Shown in pieces: positions 18,295 to 28,140 of a stretch of DNA of 64,000 nt; position 1 is the first letter of the stretch, and the number at the start of each line of letters is the position of its first letter. Under the pieces are notes generated by a model, which was not told where the DNA came from, made no database searches, and was given only the letters and a program-made list of their open reading frames with translations. The position numbers were made by a program, and so were the translations under genes. The stretch spans positions 1,041,501 through 1,105,500 of the forward strand of contig NZ_CP037951.1 in assembly GCF_004358445.1 (NCBI RefSeq). The letters are read 5' to 3'. Origin of the DNA: Parashewanella tropica (GTDB taxonomy: Bacteria; Pseudomonadota; Gammaproteobacteria; Enterobacterales; Shewanellaceae).

Positions 18295-18326
18295 TTTTTT
18301 GTTTTATTTAATCATCGAGTCTAACT

Positions 18327-19601
18327 GTGGCAAAACAGATCCAAGCGATTCGCGGAATGAACGACATTCTGCCTACTCAAACTCCCCTTTGGCAAAAATT
18401 AGAGTCTATCCTGCGTGCATCGGTGGCTAGCTATGGTTATACCGAGCTAAGAACCCCGATTGTCGAAAGCACTGATTTATTTAAGCGCTCTATTGGTGAA
18501 GTGACGGATATCGTCGAAAAAGAAATGTACACCTTTGCGGATAACAATGGCGACAGCTTAACACTTCGCCCAGAAGGAACAGCTTCAACTGTTCGTGCAG
18601 GTAACCAACACGGACTTCTATATAACCAAGAGCAACGTCTTTGGTACATGGGACCTATGTTCCGTCACGAACGCCCTCAAAAAGGTCGTTACCGTCAATT
18701 CCATCAGTTTGGTGTAGAAGTTTATGGTATTGGTAGTGCCGATGCTGACGCTGAAGTGTTAATGCTTTCAGCAAGATTGTGGGAAACGCTTGGTATCAAA
18801 GAACACGTTTCACTTGAGATTAATACGCTTGGCGACAGCGAAGAACGTGCGGCCTATAGAGATGCGCTTATCGCATTTTTAGAAAAGCACATCGACGTAT
18901 TAGACGAAGACGCTAAACGTCGTATGTACAGTAATCCACTGCGTGTTTTAGACACCAAAAATCCAGATGTTCAGGCTGTGTTAGTCGATGCGCCAGAATT
19001 GATGGATTACTTAGGCGAAGAAAGTAAGCAACATTTTTCACAATTATGTGAACTACTTGATGCTGTTGGTATCCAATACACGGTCAACCCTCGATTAGTA
19101 CGAGGCTTAGATTACTATAACCGCACAGTTTTTGAATGGGTAACAACCAGCTTAGGCGCGCAAGGCACTGTATTAGCCGGTGGTCGCTATGACGGTCTAG
19201 TGGGCCAACTTGGTGGTAAAGCCTCTCCTGCTGTCGGTTTTGCGATGGGTATTGAGCGCATCATTTTGTTACTACAAGAACTGGGCTTAGACCAAGATGT
19301 GGCACCAGCCGTTGATGTATACGTAACGGCAATGGGAGCCGGGTGCTATCCGCAAGCCGTGCAAATTGCTGAAAACTTGCGTGAAGCTCTACCAAGCCTT
19401 AGAGTAATGAGCCACTGTGGTGGCGGTAACTTTAAAAAGCAAATGAAACGTGCGGATAAAAGTGGCGCTCAGTTTGCTTTAATCATCGGAGAAAATGAGC
19501 TAGCAAATAATGAAGTTGGCGTAAAAGATCTTCGAGGTGGAAACGAACAACAAATGGTTGCCCGTGATCAATTGGCAGCTTTTCTTAAGGATTTAGTATA
19601 A
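18327..19601 (+). CDS. hisS: Histidyl-tRNA synthetase
   Basis: This class II synthetase charges tRNA-His. Motif 2 is seen in [25 protein letters not shown], and the histidine-binding motifs read [15 protein letters not shown] and LAGGRYDGL. Motif 3 GFAMGIERI is at about residue 310, and an anticodon-binding domain completes the C-terminus. The start is GTG at 18327. Because a terminator lies upstream, it probably has its own promoter; yfgM and bamB follow in the same direction. Confidence 0.97.
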   Translation: MAKQIQAIRGMNDILPTQTPLWQKLESILRASVASYGYTELRTPIVESTDLFKRSIGEVTDIVEKEMYTFADNNGDSLTLRPEGTASTVRAGNQHGLLYNQEQRLWYMGPMFRHERPQKGRYRQFHQFGVEVYGIGSADADAEVLMLSARLWETLGIKEHVSLEINTLGDSEERAAYRDALIAFLEKHIDVLDEDAKRRMYSNPLRVLDTKNPDVQAVLVDAPELMDYLGEESKQHFSQLCELLDAVGIQYTVNPRLVRGLDYYNRTVFEWVTTSLGAQGTVLAGGRYDGLVGQLGGKASPAVGFAMGIERIILLLQELGLDQDVAPAVDVYVTAMGAGCYPQAVQIAENLREALPSLRVMSHCGGGNFKKQMKRADKSGAQFALIIGENELANNEVGVKDLRGGNEQQMVARDQLAAFLKDLV

Positions 19602-19613
19602 AGAGGTCAACGC

Positions 19614-20234
19614 GTGGAAATTTATAGCTCAGAAGAACAACAAGTTGAAGCTATCAAACGCTTTTGGAAAGAGTACGGTAACTCAATCATTATTGGTGCA
19701 GTGGTTGGTTTAGGTGGTCTTTATGGATGGAATTACTATTCTGATCACAAAGTAGGTCAAGCGCAAAACGCTTCTAATGCGTATCAAGCCGCTGTTAAAG
19801 ATGCATCTGATCAAGCCAAATTCGCTGGTGATATTGCTAACTTCAAAAAAGAATATGACCAAAAAGGTTACCAAGCCATGTTGCAACTTCAACTGGCTAA
19901 ATCAGCGGTTGCAGTTGGTGAATATGATAAAGCCGCTACGGCGCTTAAAAGCGTTATCTCGGCTAAACCTGGATATGGTTTTGAAGAAGTGGCTACTATT
20001 CGTTTAGCTCGTATCCAAGCTGAACAAGGTTTAGTGAGTGAGGCATTGACCACTCTTTCTCAAGTAACCAACGAAGCCTTTGCTCCTCAACGTGATGAAC
20101 TAAAAGGTGATTTATTAGTTCGTCAGGGTGATCTAAAACAGGCAAAAGAAGCTTATGAAGCAGCGTTAGCGGCAGAAGATAATGGTAATAACCCAGTATT
20201 AAAGATGAAGCTGGATAACCTAACACAAGCCTAA
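19614..20234 (+). CDS. yfgM: YfgM family periplasmic TPR ancillary protein
   Basis: YfgM is a single-span inner-membrane protein with a periplasmic TPR domain; in E. coli it contacts the SecYEG-PpiD complex. The protein starts at a GTG behind AGAGGT and begins EIYSSEEQQVEAIKRFWKEY, as usual. The membrane helix is near residues 24-42 (SIIIGAVVGLGGLYGWNYY). TPR-like helices follow. It lies between hisS and bamB, its normal place. Confidence 0.92.
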   Translation: MEIYSSEEQQVEAIKRFWKEYGNSIIIGAVVGLGGLYGWNYYSDHKVGQAQNASNAYQAAVKDASDQAKFAGDIANFKKEYDQKGYQAMLQLQLAKSAVAVGEYDKAATALKSVISAKPGYGFEEVATIRLARIQAEQGLVSEALTTLSQVTNEAFAPQRDELKGDLLVRQGDLKQAKEAYEAALAAEDNGNNPVLKMKLDNLTQA

Positions 20235-20248
20235 AAGTAAGGAACAGC

Positions 20249-21427
20249 ATGAAGTCTTGGTGTAAAAATTTGCTTGCGGCGAGTTTAAGTGTAGCGCTCT
20301 TGTCGGCTTGCTCATCTAAAGATGATGAAGTAAAGATCAATCCATTACCTGAAATCCAAGAGATAGTTTCTCCAGATATCAATTGGGAAACCTCTGTCGG
20401 CGACGGTGTTGGAGATTATTATTCTCGTTTACGTCCTGCAATTAATTATGGAAAAATCTATGCAGGCAGCCGCGATGGTGAAGTGATTGCGATTGATCAA
20501 AAGACGCATGAGCAACTCTGGGAGCAAGACTTAACTCAAGTCATCAAAGATGCAGGGTTTGATAAAGATTTTTTATTGGCTTCAGGCCTAACGGTAAGCC
20601 GTCATAAAGTGTTTGCTGGTGGCGAAGCAGGAGTGCTTGTTGCATTAGATGAAGCTACTGGTAAGCCGTTGTGGCAGGTTCAAACTGGTGGTGAGCTGAT
20701 TTCGACTCCAACTGTGGGTGATGATCTTGTGGTCGTTACAACAGTAAATGGCTCTATTGAAGCCTACGATGTTGACTCGGGTAAGCGACGTTGGATTGTT
20801 GAAAACTCATTACCTCCACTCACTTTACGTGGTACCGGAGCTGTGAATTACGAAGGCGGTGGTTTCTTTGCCGGAACAGCTGACGGCAAAGTACAAGTGG
20901 TTGTACAGCAAAATGGACAAATTGCTTGGGAAACTCCAATTTATAAACCTAAAGGTGGCAACGAATTTAGCCGTTTGGCTGATGTAGACATGAAACCTTT
21001 ATTGTCTGGCGGTAAGTTATTTGCGGTAAGTTACAATGGTAACTTAGTGTCAATGGATGCTCGCAGTGGGCGAGTTCTATGGTCACGTAAATATTCCAGT
21101 TTCCACGAACTGGCTGAATCAGGATTGAGTTTATTTATGGTTGATAGCGATAGCCGTGTTTATGCGATTGATAAGCGCAATGGCTTAGAGCTATGGAGTA
21201 ACTCGGAGTTACTTAACCGCACCTTAACTTCACCTGCTGTTATCGACAACTATGTTATTGTTGGTGATTACGAAGGCTATTTACACTTTATTAATCGTAC
21301 ATCTGGTGTGATTGAAGGAAGAGTGAGAGTCGACAGTGATGGTTTATATGTTCAACCTGTTGTGGTTGATGGTAAAATATACGTCCAAGGTCGAAGTGGA
21401 ACTCTTGCAGAAGTAACACTTCCTTAA
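20249..21427 (+). CDS. bamB: Outer membrane assembly lipoprotein BamB
   Basis: BamB is the beta-propeller lipoprotein of the Bam complex. The signal peptide ends in the lipobox LSAC near residue 21. Eight WD-like propeller repeats follow, each with the GxVxALDxxTGKxxW pattern, for example GVLVALDEATGKPLWQ and LVSMDARSGRVLWS. The 392-residue length is normal. It is 14 bp from yfgM and closes this transcription unit before a terminator. Confidence 0.96.
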   Translation: MKSWCKNLLAASLSVALLSACSSKDDEVKINPLPEIQEIVSPDINWETSVGDGVGDYYSRLRPAINYGKIYAGSRDGEVIAIDQKTHEQLWEQDLTQVIKDAGFDKDFLLASGLTVSRHKVFAGGEAGVLVALDEATGKPLWQVQTGGELISTPTVGDDLVVVTTVNGSIEAYDVDSGKRRWIVENSLPPLTLRGTGAVNYEGGGFFAGTADGKVQVVVQQNGQIAWETPIYKPKGGNEFSRLADVDMKPLLSGGKLFAVSYNGNLVSMDARSGRVLWSRKYSSFHELAESGLSLFMVDSDSRVYAIDKRNGLELWSNSELLNRTLTSPAVIDNYVIVGDYEGYLHFINRTSGVIEGRVRVDSDGLYVQPVVVDGKIYVQGRSGTLAEVTLP

Positions 21428-21452
21428 GACCTGTTTGTTTAATATATTTTAA

Positions 21453-21492
21453 AGCCCTTGGCTCAATAGTGCCGAGGGCTTATTTTGTTTCT
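21453..21492 (+). terminator. Terminator after bamB
   Basis: AAGCCCTTGGC and GCCGAGGGCTT form a stem with one mismatch, and TATTTTGTTT follows. Confidence 0.8.
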
Positions 21493-21552
21493 AAGGTGGC
21501 AGATTTTTATTATTAGCCACTTTAGAAAACCAGTAGTTTATAGAGGCATAAA

Positions 21553-23025
21553 ATGATCCCTGTAGTGGCGCTTGTTGGTCGTCCCAATGTTGGTAAATCG
21601 ACCCTGTTTAATCGTCTTACTCGTACTCGCGATGCTCTTGTTGCAGATTTTCCGGGCTTAACTCGCGACCGCAAATACGGCCGTGCATTTTTAGCTGGTT
21701 ATGAGTTTATTGTGGTAGATACAGGAGGTATCGACGGTACAGAAGAAGGTATCGAAACCAAAATGGCAGAGCAATCATTAGCAGCGATTGAAGAAGCTGA
21801 TGTGGTGTTGTTTATGGTTGATGCAAGAGCAGGCTTAACGTCAGCGGATCAAGCTTTAGCAGACCATCTTCGCGTACGTGATAAAACCACCTTCTTAGTT
21901 GCGAACAAAGTTGATGGTATTGATGGTGATTCGGCTATTGCGGAATTTTGGGGCTTAGGCATTGGTAATGTATACCAAATGGCGGCTTCACAAGGCCGCG
22001 GTGTGACCTCAATGATTGACCAAGCTCTTGCGCCTTACGCTGAAGCTATGGGGATTGACCGTGACAAAGAGCTGGAAGATCCTGAAAAGGTTCGTGAGTA
22101 CACCGAAGAAGAAGCAGAAGAAGAACAAAAGCGCCTTCAAGAACTGCCTATTAAGCTCGCCATTATTGGTAAGCCAAACGTAGGTAAGTCGACACTAACT
22201 AACCGTGTTCTTGGTGAAGACCGTGTCGTAGTCTATGACGAACCTGGTACCACTCGTGATAGTATTTATATCCCAATGGAACGTGATGATCGTGAGTATG
22301 TGGTGATTGATACTGCGGGTGTTCGTCGCCGCTCTAAAGTACACCAAACTGTAGAAAAATTCTCGGTAATTAAAACCCTGAAAGCCATTGAAGATGCCAA
22401 CGTCGTATTGATTGTAATTGATGCTCGTGAAGGGATCAGCGAACAAGACTTAGGTTTATTAGGCTTCGTCTTAAACGCTGGTAAGGCGTTAGTGCTTGCG
22501 GTAAACAAGTGGGATAACATGAGCAATGATGACCGTGAGCGAGTTAAGAGTGAACTTGATCGTCGCTTAGGCTTTATTGACTTTGCTCGTATTCACTTTA
22601 TCTCAGCACTTCACGGTACTGGTGTGGGTCACATTTTCGAATCTATCGAAGAAGCGTATGACAGTGCAACCAAGCGTGTGAGCACTTCAATGCTAACTCG
22701 TATCATGCAGATGTCGCAAGATGATCACCAGCCACCGATGATCAATGGTCGCCGTGTTAAGCTGAAATATGCGCATGCCGGTGGTTACAACCCACCAATC
22801 GTGGTTGTGCATGGTAATCAGGTATCTAAGCTACCAGACTCGTACAAGCGTTACATGATGAACTACTTCCGCCGTTCATTGAACATTGTCGGTTCACCAA
22901 TTCAGCTCCGTTTCCACGAAAGTTCAAACCCATTTGAGGGCAAGAAAGAGAAGCTCACCTTAAGTCAAGAGCGTCGCCGTAAAAGAGCAATGGCGCATTT
23001 GAATAACCGCAATAATAAAGCGTAA
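21553..23025 (+). CDS. der: Ribosome assembly GTPase Der (EngA)
   Basis: Der is an essential GTPase with two G domains in tandem that acts in 50S subunit maturation. Domain 1 has the P-loop GRPNVGKST near residue 9 and DTGG; domain 2 has GKPNVGKST near residue 210 and DTAG, with NKWD. A KH-like C-terminal domain (about residues 380-490) ends in the basic tail [16 protein letters not shown]. Domains are linked by an acidic stretch ([10 protein letters not shown]). It follows bamB in the conserved chain but has a terminator on each side. Confidence 0.97.
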   Translation: MIPVVALVGRPNVGKSTLFNRLTRTRDALVADFPGLTRDRKYGRAFLAGYEFIVVDTGGIDGTEEGIETKMAEQSLAAIEEADVVLFMVDARAGLTSADQALADHLRVRDKTTFLVANKVDGIDGDSAIAEFWGLGIGNVYQMAASQGRGVTSMIDQALAPYAEAMGIDRDKELEDPEKVREYTEEEAEEEQKRLQELPIKLAIIGKPNVGKSTLTNRVLGEDRVVVYDEPGTTRDSIYIPMERDDREYVVIDTAGVRRRSKVHQTVEKFSVIKTLKAIEDANVVLIVIDAREGISEQDLGLLGFVLNAGKALVLAVNKWDNMSNDDRERVKSELDRRLGFIDFARIHFISALHGTGVGHIFESIEEAYDSATKRVSTSMLTRIMQMSQDDHQPPMINGRRVKLKYAHAGGYNPPIVVVHGNQVSKLPDSYKRYMMNYFRRSLNIVGSPIQLRFHESSNPFEGKKEKLTLSQERRRKRAMAHLNNRNNKA

Positions 23026-23030
23026 TGATA

Positions 23031-23071
23031 AAAGGGACTGTTCGGGAACGCCCCCTAGTCCCTTTTTTTTC
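23031..23071 (+). terminator. Terminator after der
   Basis: AAAGGGACT and AGTCCCTTT close a large hairpin followed by seven more T. Confidence 0.85.
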
Positions 23072-23154
23072 AAAGAATTAAGAAAGGTTAATTATTTGCG
23101 TATTTAATTCAATTCTATAATGGGCTGTTAGATGACGAATTGAGGGTTAAAAAT

Positions 23155-23541
23155 ATGCTTGGTTTACGCTTGTTCGATCCTAATCCATTAGGCTTAAGTA
23201 TTTATAAGTGTAATCACGATAACTTAGTTAAGTTAAGCAATGGATCATTTGTATCGGAGCAAGATGGCCCTATTGCAGGTCATAATGCCTTGCCAATTAA
23301 TGGGCAAATAGAAATTGAAGTATTAAACGAACACTCTGCAAAGCTCTATCTTGCAACCTTAAATAATAAGCAGCTAAAAGAAGTTGAACGGGTTAGTAAT
23401 GGTTTTGCTGATTTGTGCTTATCTCAGGGCAGAAGAGTCCTTGGCAAAAGTGGTCAAACAACCTCAGCGTTAAAAGAATACATAGTGCAAAAGCTACAAG
23501 ACGAATCCGTCATGAAATTGGTGAGTTGGTATAGACAGTAA
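23155..23541 (+). CDS. Hypothetical protein, about 128 residues
   Basis: I do not recognise this protein. It has no membrane segment or signal peptide. It begins MLGLRLFDPNPLGLSIYKCN with a GAGGG ribosome site 8 bases upstream of the ATG at 23155; a TTG five codons upstream is possible. The composition is that of a small soluble protein with mixed helix and strand (IEIEVLNEHSAKLYLATL). It lies alone between the der terminator and the convergent tpm gene. Confidence 0.6.
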   Translation: MLGLRLFDPNPLGLSIYKCNHDNLVKLSNGSFVSEQDGPIAGHNALPINGQIEIEVLNEHSAKLYLATLNNKQLKEVERVSNGFADLCLSQGRRVLGKSGQTTSALKEYIVQKLQDESVMKLVSWYRQ

Positions 23542-23688
23542 AACGTTTTAAAGCCTAGCTTGATTCTAGGTCTAACTTCAATGCTCTCGGACATACCTCT
23601 TTTCGTTTGCTTAACTTGATAAAATTAAGCTCCCCCTTAGTTTGTTTCAAAGATCAACACGCTCTAGACTTTCAGAGGGAGAACAGAA

Positions 23689-24345
23689 TTATTTCTTACG
23701 GATAAGCTGATAAACGACTTCGTTAAACTCTGTGATGCCCTTTTCAACAGCGGAAGGAAAAGCGGGTACAATCTCTTGAGTGAGCTTCTCAATGATAAAT
23801 TGCTCACCAAACAATTCATTAATTTCAGTTTCTAAAACGGCAAATGGTGGTCCGTTTGCAATGTTTTGATCATATTCTAAGGTTATTAATAAACCTTGCT
23901 TTAACCGTGGAGCAACTTGCAGGAGTTGTTTGGCGTAGTCTTGACGATATTCTTTTGGTAGGGCAATTAATGCGGCTCGATCATAAAAATATTCACTATC
24001 CATTAATTCTTCAGGTAACCTGAAAAAGTCACCTTGATGAATGCAGATATTCTCGTTTGAATAAGTCGTATGCGTTGAATAGTTGCTTAACTGATATGGT
24101 AGGTTTTGTTCTTCATAAAAAGCTTCAACCGCTTTGGTGATTAATTCGGAGCCAATGACTTTGTGTCCCTGTTTTGCTAACCAAATTAGATCCAACGATT
24201 TACCGCATAAAGGTACAAACACTGAGCCTGAGCTAGATTGAGGCCAGTATTCTAAAAGATAGTTGTTAAAATCTTGTCGGTGAAATCCAATGCGATTTTC
24301 TTTCCAGCGGCTTATCCATTCTTCGTGTTGCATCTTTTTATCCAA
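23689..24345 (-). CDS. tpm: Thiopurine S-methyltransferase-family protein
   Basis: This SAM-dependent methyltransferase has the family start MQHEEWISRWKENRIGFH, the SAM-binding VFVPLCGKSLDLIWLAKQGH and the downstream FFRLPEEL, YDRAALIALP motifs. Bacterial Tpm proteins methylate selenium and tellurium compounds or thiols in addition to thiopurines. The 218-residue length is normal. The start could also be the Met five residues on. It is transcribed convergently with the gene at 23155 and lies just downstream of nosL on the same strand, without sign of joint function. Confidence 0.9.
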   Translation of the reverse strand: MDKKMQHEEWISRWKENRIGFHRQDFNNYLLEYWPQSSSGSVFVPLCGKSLDLIWLAKQGHKVIGSELITKAVEAFYEEQNLPYQLSNYSTHTTYSNENICIHQGDFFRLPEELMDSEYFYDRAALIALPKEYRQDYAKQLLQVAPRLKQGLLITLEYDQNIANGPPFAVLETEINELFGEQFIIEKLTQEIVPAFPSAVEKGITEFNEVVYQLIRKK

Positions 24346-24400
24346 TGGGGAAATTTATTTCGATTGTAAAATAAATCAGAGCTAATTGATAAGGTTACGG

Positions 24401-24426
24401 GGAGCTAATAATTTCAATTAGCTCCT
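24401..24426 (-). terminator. Hairpin after nosL
   Basis: GGAGCTAAT and ATTAGCTCC form a perfect 9-bp stem between nosL and tpm. It has no T run on either strand, so it may protect or only weakly end the nos transcript. Confidence 0.5.
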
Positions 24427-24454
24427 CGCTTGAATTGAGTGGATAACAATACTT

Positions 24455-24940
24455 TTATAGAATTTGTAAGGTTATTTGGTCAAATGAATAAACCTTACCG
24501 CCAAACTCAGTCATAAAGTCTTGAGCTTGTTGCTGAGTGCCAAAGCTGGCTAGGGTTTTACCCATTGCGCCTTTTTTACTTGAACCAATCACATACCATG
24601 CTTTGCGAGCATCAATAAAATGATTGTCATCTGGCGTTTTCCAGTGAGCTTTACTCATGTCGTGTACATAAGCTTCTTTCACCTGTTTTTTGTATTCAGG
24701 ATCAAGCAAGAAGGTAAACATATCTCGCGTTGAGCAGAACTTCTTAATTTTGTCTGAAGTCTTAAGATACAACTCGCCTTTAGGTCCGGGGAATTTTTTG
24801 ATAAACATGCCACATAGATGACATTCTTCTCCAGCATGAATCGCCTGTGCCTCACGAGTCGACAAGGTTTCTGGTTCTTTACTGCAAGCGGCTAGCATGA
24901 TGCCGACAGCCAGTAATAAGATTTTGGTCGCCAATTTCAT
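24455..24940 (-). CDS. nosL: Copper chaperone lipoprotein NosL
   Basis: NosL is a periplasmic lipoprotein that delivers copper to NosZ for its CuZ site. A signal peptide ends in the lipobox LAAC near residue 19. The copper-binding motif CHLCGMFI lies near residue 40. Its start overlaps the nosY stop by one base, so the two are translated together. It is the last gene of the nosRZDFYL operon. Confidence 0.95.
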   Translation of the reverse strand: MKLATKILLLAVGIMLAACSKEPETLSTREAQAIHAGEECHLCGMFIKKFPGPKGELYLKTSDKIKKFCSTRDMFTFLLDPEYKKQVKEAYVHDMSKAHWKTPDDNHFIDARKAWYVIGSSKKGAMGKTLASFGTQQQAQDFMTEFGGKVYSFDQITLQIL

Positions 24941-25758
24941 TACAGTGTTTTCCTATTAAAAATCAATCCTGCTGCAACAAGTGGCGTAATAACCCATGCC
25001 AGCTGCAAGCCTAATAATCCTAATGGCGAAATACTGCCATTAATCGCAACGGCTAATACACCGTTTACGTCTGAAGTATCAAGACTCGCTAAATTTACCA
25101 TACGAAAGATATCGGCTGGATTGAGCAGCATCAAATTAACAAGCTGTTTTTGTGACAATCCATCTTCCATGCCAACCAAAACCGCTAATAAACCTAAATC
25201 GAACACCAAAATAAAGAAGAACCACAAGATCAAAGCGAGTCCTGCCGCCTTTGATTTTTCGGTCACAACCAAACTGATGACATAGGCAATTGAGATAAAG
25301 CACAGACCAAGCAAAATGGCGGTAAGGATGAACAAACCAAAGCTGTGTATCACTGAGGAAAAATCCATTTGAAAGCCAAGCAGTACTGCCGCACTGCCAA
25401 AGCCGAGAACGGTTGCTAGTGCCATAATTGCACCTTGACCGACAAACTTACCTAACAGCAGCTGAGTATGGCTAATCGGGTAGGTGAGTAGTAGCAATAA
25501 GGTGCCAGATTCTTGCTCGCCAACAAAGCTATCATAGGCAAGCAGCAGTGCAATCAGTGGGATCAAAAATACTGCCAAGCTAGACAAACTGGCAATGGTT
25601 GATGAAATCGAGGTTAAGCCAATTTCCCCTGACGCTACCGAGCCGTAGTAACTTAATCCGAGAGACAATATTGCAAAAATGAGTGTGATAGAGATTAACC
25701 AGCGATTACGCAAGCCGTCTTGGAACTCTTTAATGGCTACAGATAAAACTGGGCTCAT
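24940..25758 (-). CDS. nosY: ABC transporter permease NosY
   Basis: NosY is the membrane part of the NosDFY complex needed to assemble the CuZ centre of N2O reductase. It has about six hydrophobic segments, with YDSFVGEQESGTLLLLLTYP in the first cytoplasmic loop, a hallmark of the NosY/ABC-2 family. It overlaps nosF by four bases (ATGA-type) and nosL by one. The length of 272 residues is normal. Confidence 0.95.
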   Translation of the reverse strand: MSPVLSVAIKEFQDGLRNRWLISITLIFAILSLGLSYYGSVASGEIGLTSISSTIASLSSLAVFLIPLIALLLAYDSFVGEQESGTLLLLLTYPISHTQLLLGKFVGQGAIMALATVLGFGSAAVLLGFQMDFSSVIHSFGLFILTAILLGLCFISIAYVISLVVTEKSKAAGLALILWFFFILVFDLGLLAVLVGMEDGLSQKQLVNLMLLNPADIFRMVNLASLDTSDVNGVLAVAINGSISPLGLLGLQLAWVITPLVAAGLIFNRKTL

Positions 25759-26684
25759 GCTTTTGCCTCCTCTGTAGTGTTGGCTGGCTTTTGGGACAAG
25801 TAGTATTGATAGACTTGCTCTAAATCGGCAGGCAATACTTGCAGGTTAGAGATGTTATTCTTTTCTAATAGCTGTTTTACCACTTCAAGGTTTTTCTCTT
25901 CCGGCACTATAAGTTCGTCTGTGGCAACAACAAAATCACCAAAGCGTTCATCAGTGACTAATGCGCCGTTTAAGCCTTGAGTTTTGATGGTTACTGGCAG
26001 TTGAGCTTGCTGACGTAACTCTTGCAAACTGCCTTGAGCCAGAGGTTTGCCACCCGAAATAATGATGGCTTTATCAATGTGCTGCTCAACACCCGGGAGA
26101 ACATGAGAACAAAGGATAATGCTCGCACCCGTGCTTTTGAGTTTGTCTACGCTTTGATAAAACTCTTGGGTAGCAATTGGGTCAAGACCTACCGTTGGTT
26201 CATCGAGGAGCAATAATTTTGGTTGCCCTAAAAATGCTTGAGCCAAACCAAGACGTTGACGCATCCCTTTGGAATAGGTTTTTACCGCACGATTCATGGC
26301 GTGAGTTAAGCCAACTTGTTCGAGAAGATCTGTGATTTGCTGTTTAGGTACTTTTTTTAGACGAGCAAAGTAGGTGAGAACTTCCTTACCCGTTAAATGA
26401 TCATAAAAGCTGACGTTTTCAGGCAGATAACCAATGTGTTTACGGCTTTCAAAGGCTTGTGAAGACATAGGGTCGGCATTTAGCACGTTTACAGTGCCGC
26501 TAGTAGCTTTGATGATACCTAAAATTAGCTTCATCATTGTGGTTTTTCCGGCACCGTTGTGACCGAATAAACCTAATACTTCACCGGGCATGACTTTGAG
26601 GTTGATGCCTTGAAGTGCTTTTACTTTGTCGTAGTGCTTGTTGACGTTTGTCAGCTCTACAATGGGTTGAGAATGTGTAGTCAT
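25755..26684 (-). CDS. nosF: ABC transporter ATPase NosF
   Basis: NosF powers the NosDFY maturation complex. It has Walker A GHNGAGKT near residue 41, the signature YSKGMRQRLGLAQ, Walker B LLLLDEPTVGLDP and a switch histidine in ILCSHV. A C-terminal domain after residue 215 is typical for the family. Spacing to nosD is two bases. Confidence 0.96.
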   Translation of the reverse strand: MTTHSQPIVELTNVNKHYDKVKALQGINLKVMPGEVLGLFGHNGAGKTTMMKLILGIIKATSGTVNVLNADPMSSQAFESRKHIGYLPENVSFYDHLTGKEVLTYFARLKKVPKQQITDLLEQVGLTHAMNRAVKTYSKGMRQRLGLAQAFLGQPKLLLLDEPTVGLDPIATQEFYQSVDKLKSTGASIILCSHVLPGVEQHIDKAIIISGGKPLAQGSLQELRQQAQLPVTIKTQGLNGALVTDERFGDFVVATDELIVPEEKNLEVVKQLLEKNNISNLQVLPADLEQVYQYYLSQKPANTTEEAKA

Positions 26685-26686
26685 AA

Positions 26687-28054
26687 TTATTTGTTCTCCG
26701 TCATTGCCATGGCGCCAGCGTCTTTTTCGTCGTCAATGGCAAGCGGCTTCATCAGTGGGTGACTGTCTTTCACCCCGACTGGCTTTAATACAGGGAATTG
26801 ACTTTGGATCCAGCGCAAAATCAACACCGCTGGACTGTCTAATAACATTTTGGCTTCTGGGTATTGCCAAACCATTTTGTCGATACCATCGTTTGGCTCA
26901 AATGGCGTATCACCTCGACCGTCATGGTTGAGATCCCAACCTAAATAGTTACTCCAATAGTTACCGACTCCATCTTTGCTCCATTCTTCTTCACGGTTGA
27001 CCACGTACTTCACTTGTACTGGGTTATTGATGAAGGAGTTCGCAAAGACTTTGGTTTTCTCTGAGCCAGCTGTGAGATGAATACCGATTTCAGCGGTATC
27101 GACAATATTGTGGCTGATGGTGTTGTAACCTGAGTTGTACACAAACAGACCTTTACCTTCTCGACCTAACACTTTGTTTTCAGGTTTGGTCCAAACATGG
27201 TCAACAATGTTGTAACTGATGTCTGATTGAGTAATGTAATTGAGTAGGAAGCCATAATCTTCACTGTTTCGGGTGACGTTATGGTTGACGATAAGGCGTC
27301 GTGAGCTCATTAAGGCATAGCCGGCACGAGTGTTGTACGAAAGGTTGTACTGCACTTTATTGTCATAGGAATACATGTAGTGAATACCATAGCGAAGATC
27401 GTGCATGGTATTGTGTTCGAGCGTGTTATTTTTACTGGCGATAACGTATAAACCGTCACGTACTAAACTAGCAGTATTGCCTCGGATAATACCATTAGTG
27501 ACAGAAGCCAGTTGAATGCCATTACCTCTGTCAGAGGAACGTAATTTGGGGTTACCGACAACCGTGTTATCTATCACTTTCACGTCGTCACATTTATCCA
27601 CCCAAATTCCAAAAGCATCGCCTTGGAGTTGGTTATTGATTAACGCTAAGTGGTGACTGTTTTTGTCGACATAAATCCCGGCATCTTGCTCGGTAAGATC
27701 ATCTCCCCAATTGATCACTTTTAAATTCTCTAAAGTGACGTGTTCGCTTTTGACATAAATGCCATTGCCTTTACCGCCTGAATTAATAACGGCTTTGTGA
27801 GGTTGAATGCTTTTCAGTGTTAATGGGTGTTTAATTGAAAAGTTGCCTTGATATTCACCTTGTTTAAGCAAGATTTCATCGCCGCTTTGGCTGTTATCAA
27901 GTAATTGTTGTAAGTCTTGGTCAGGTGAGACCGTTATGGTTGCGCTGTAAGCAAAAGAAGACGTAAGAAGAAGTGCTAGCGTCGTGGAAATACGAGAAAA
28001 GAGTCGACGCCCATTGGGTCGATTGGAATCAAAAAAACATAAGCGCATTGTCAT
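26687..28054 (-). CDS. nosD: Periplasmic copper-site maturation protein NosD
   Basis: NosD is a periplasmic right-handed beta-helix protein that, with NosFY, hands copper from NosL to NosZ. A signal peptide ends near SFAYSA. Regular parallel beta-helix repeats follow, with NNTLEHNTM, GIHYMYSYDN and LSYNTRAGYALMSS. The 455-residue length is normal. A stable hairpin separates it from nosZ, which may lower its expression relative to nosZ. Confidence 0.95.
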   Translation of the reverse strand: MTMRLCFFDSNRPNGRRLFSRISTTLALLLTSSFAYSATITVSPDQDLQQLLDNSQSGDEILLKQGEYQGNFSIKHPLTLKSIQPHKAVINSGGKGNGIYVKSEHVTLENLKVINWGDDLTEQDAGIYVDKNSHHLALINNQLQGDAFGIWVDKCDDVKVIDNTVVGNPKLRSSDRGNGIQLASVTNGIIRGNTASLVRDGLYVIASKNNTLEHNTMHDLRYGIHYMYSYDNKVQYNLSYNTRAGYALMSSRRLIVNHNVTRNSEDYGFLLNYITQSDISYNIVDHVWTKPENKVLGREGKGLFVYNSGYNTISHNIVDTAEIGIHLTAGSEKTKVFANSFINNPVQVKYVVNREEEWSKDGVGNYWSNYLGWDLNHDGRGDTPFEPNDGIDKMVWQYPEAKMLLDSPAVLILRWIQSQFPVLKPVGVKDSHPLMKPLAIDDEKDAGAMAMTENK

Positions 28055-28096
28055 ATCATTTTTAAGCCCTTGTTAATACCAGTCCATTCGGTAAAA

Positions 28097-28120
28097 GCCG
28101 AAGCACAAAAGTGCTTCGGC
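28097..28120 (-). terminator. Intercistronic hairpin between nosZ and nosD
   Basis: GCCGAAGCAC and GTGCTTCGGC form a perfect 10-bp stem with a four-base loop, followed on the minus strand by TTTTACC. It lies inside the nos operon and is likely a partial terminator or a stabiliser of the nosRZ message. Confidence 0.65.
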
Positions 28121-28140
28121 AATTGAGTATGAGTAGAAGC

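Noticed and set aside
24401-24426. Strong intrinsic terminator after nosL
   Set aside because: The stem is perfect, but there is no T run on either strand, so it is listed only as a hairpin with modest confidence.
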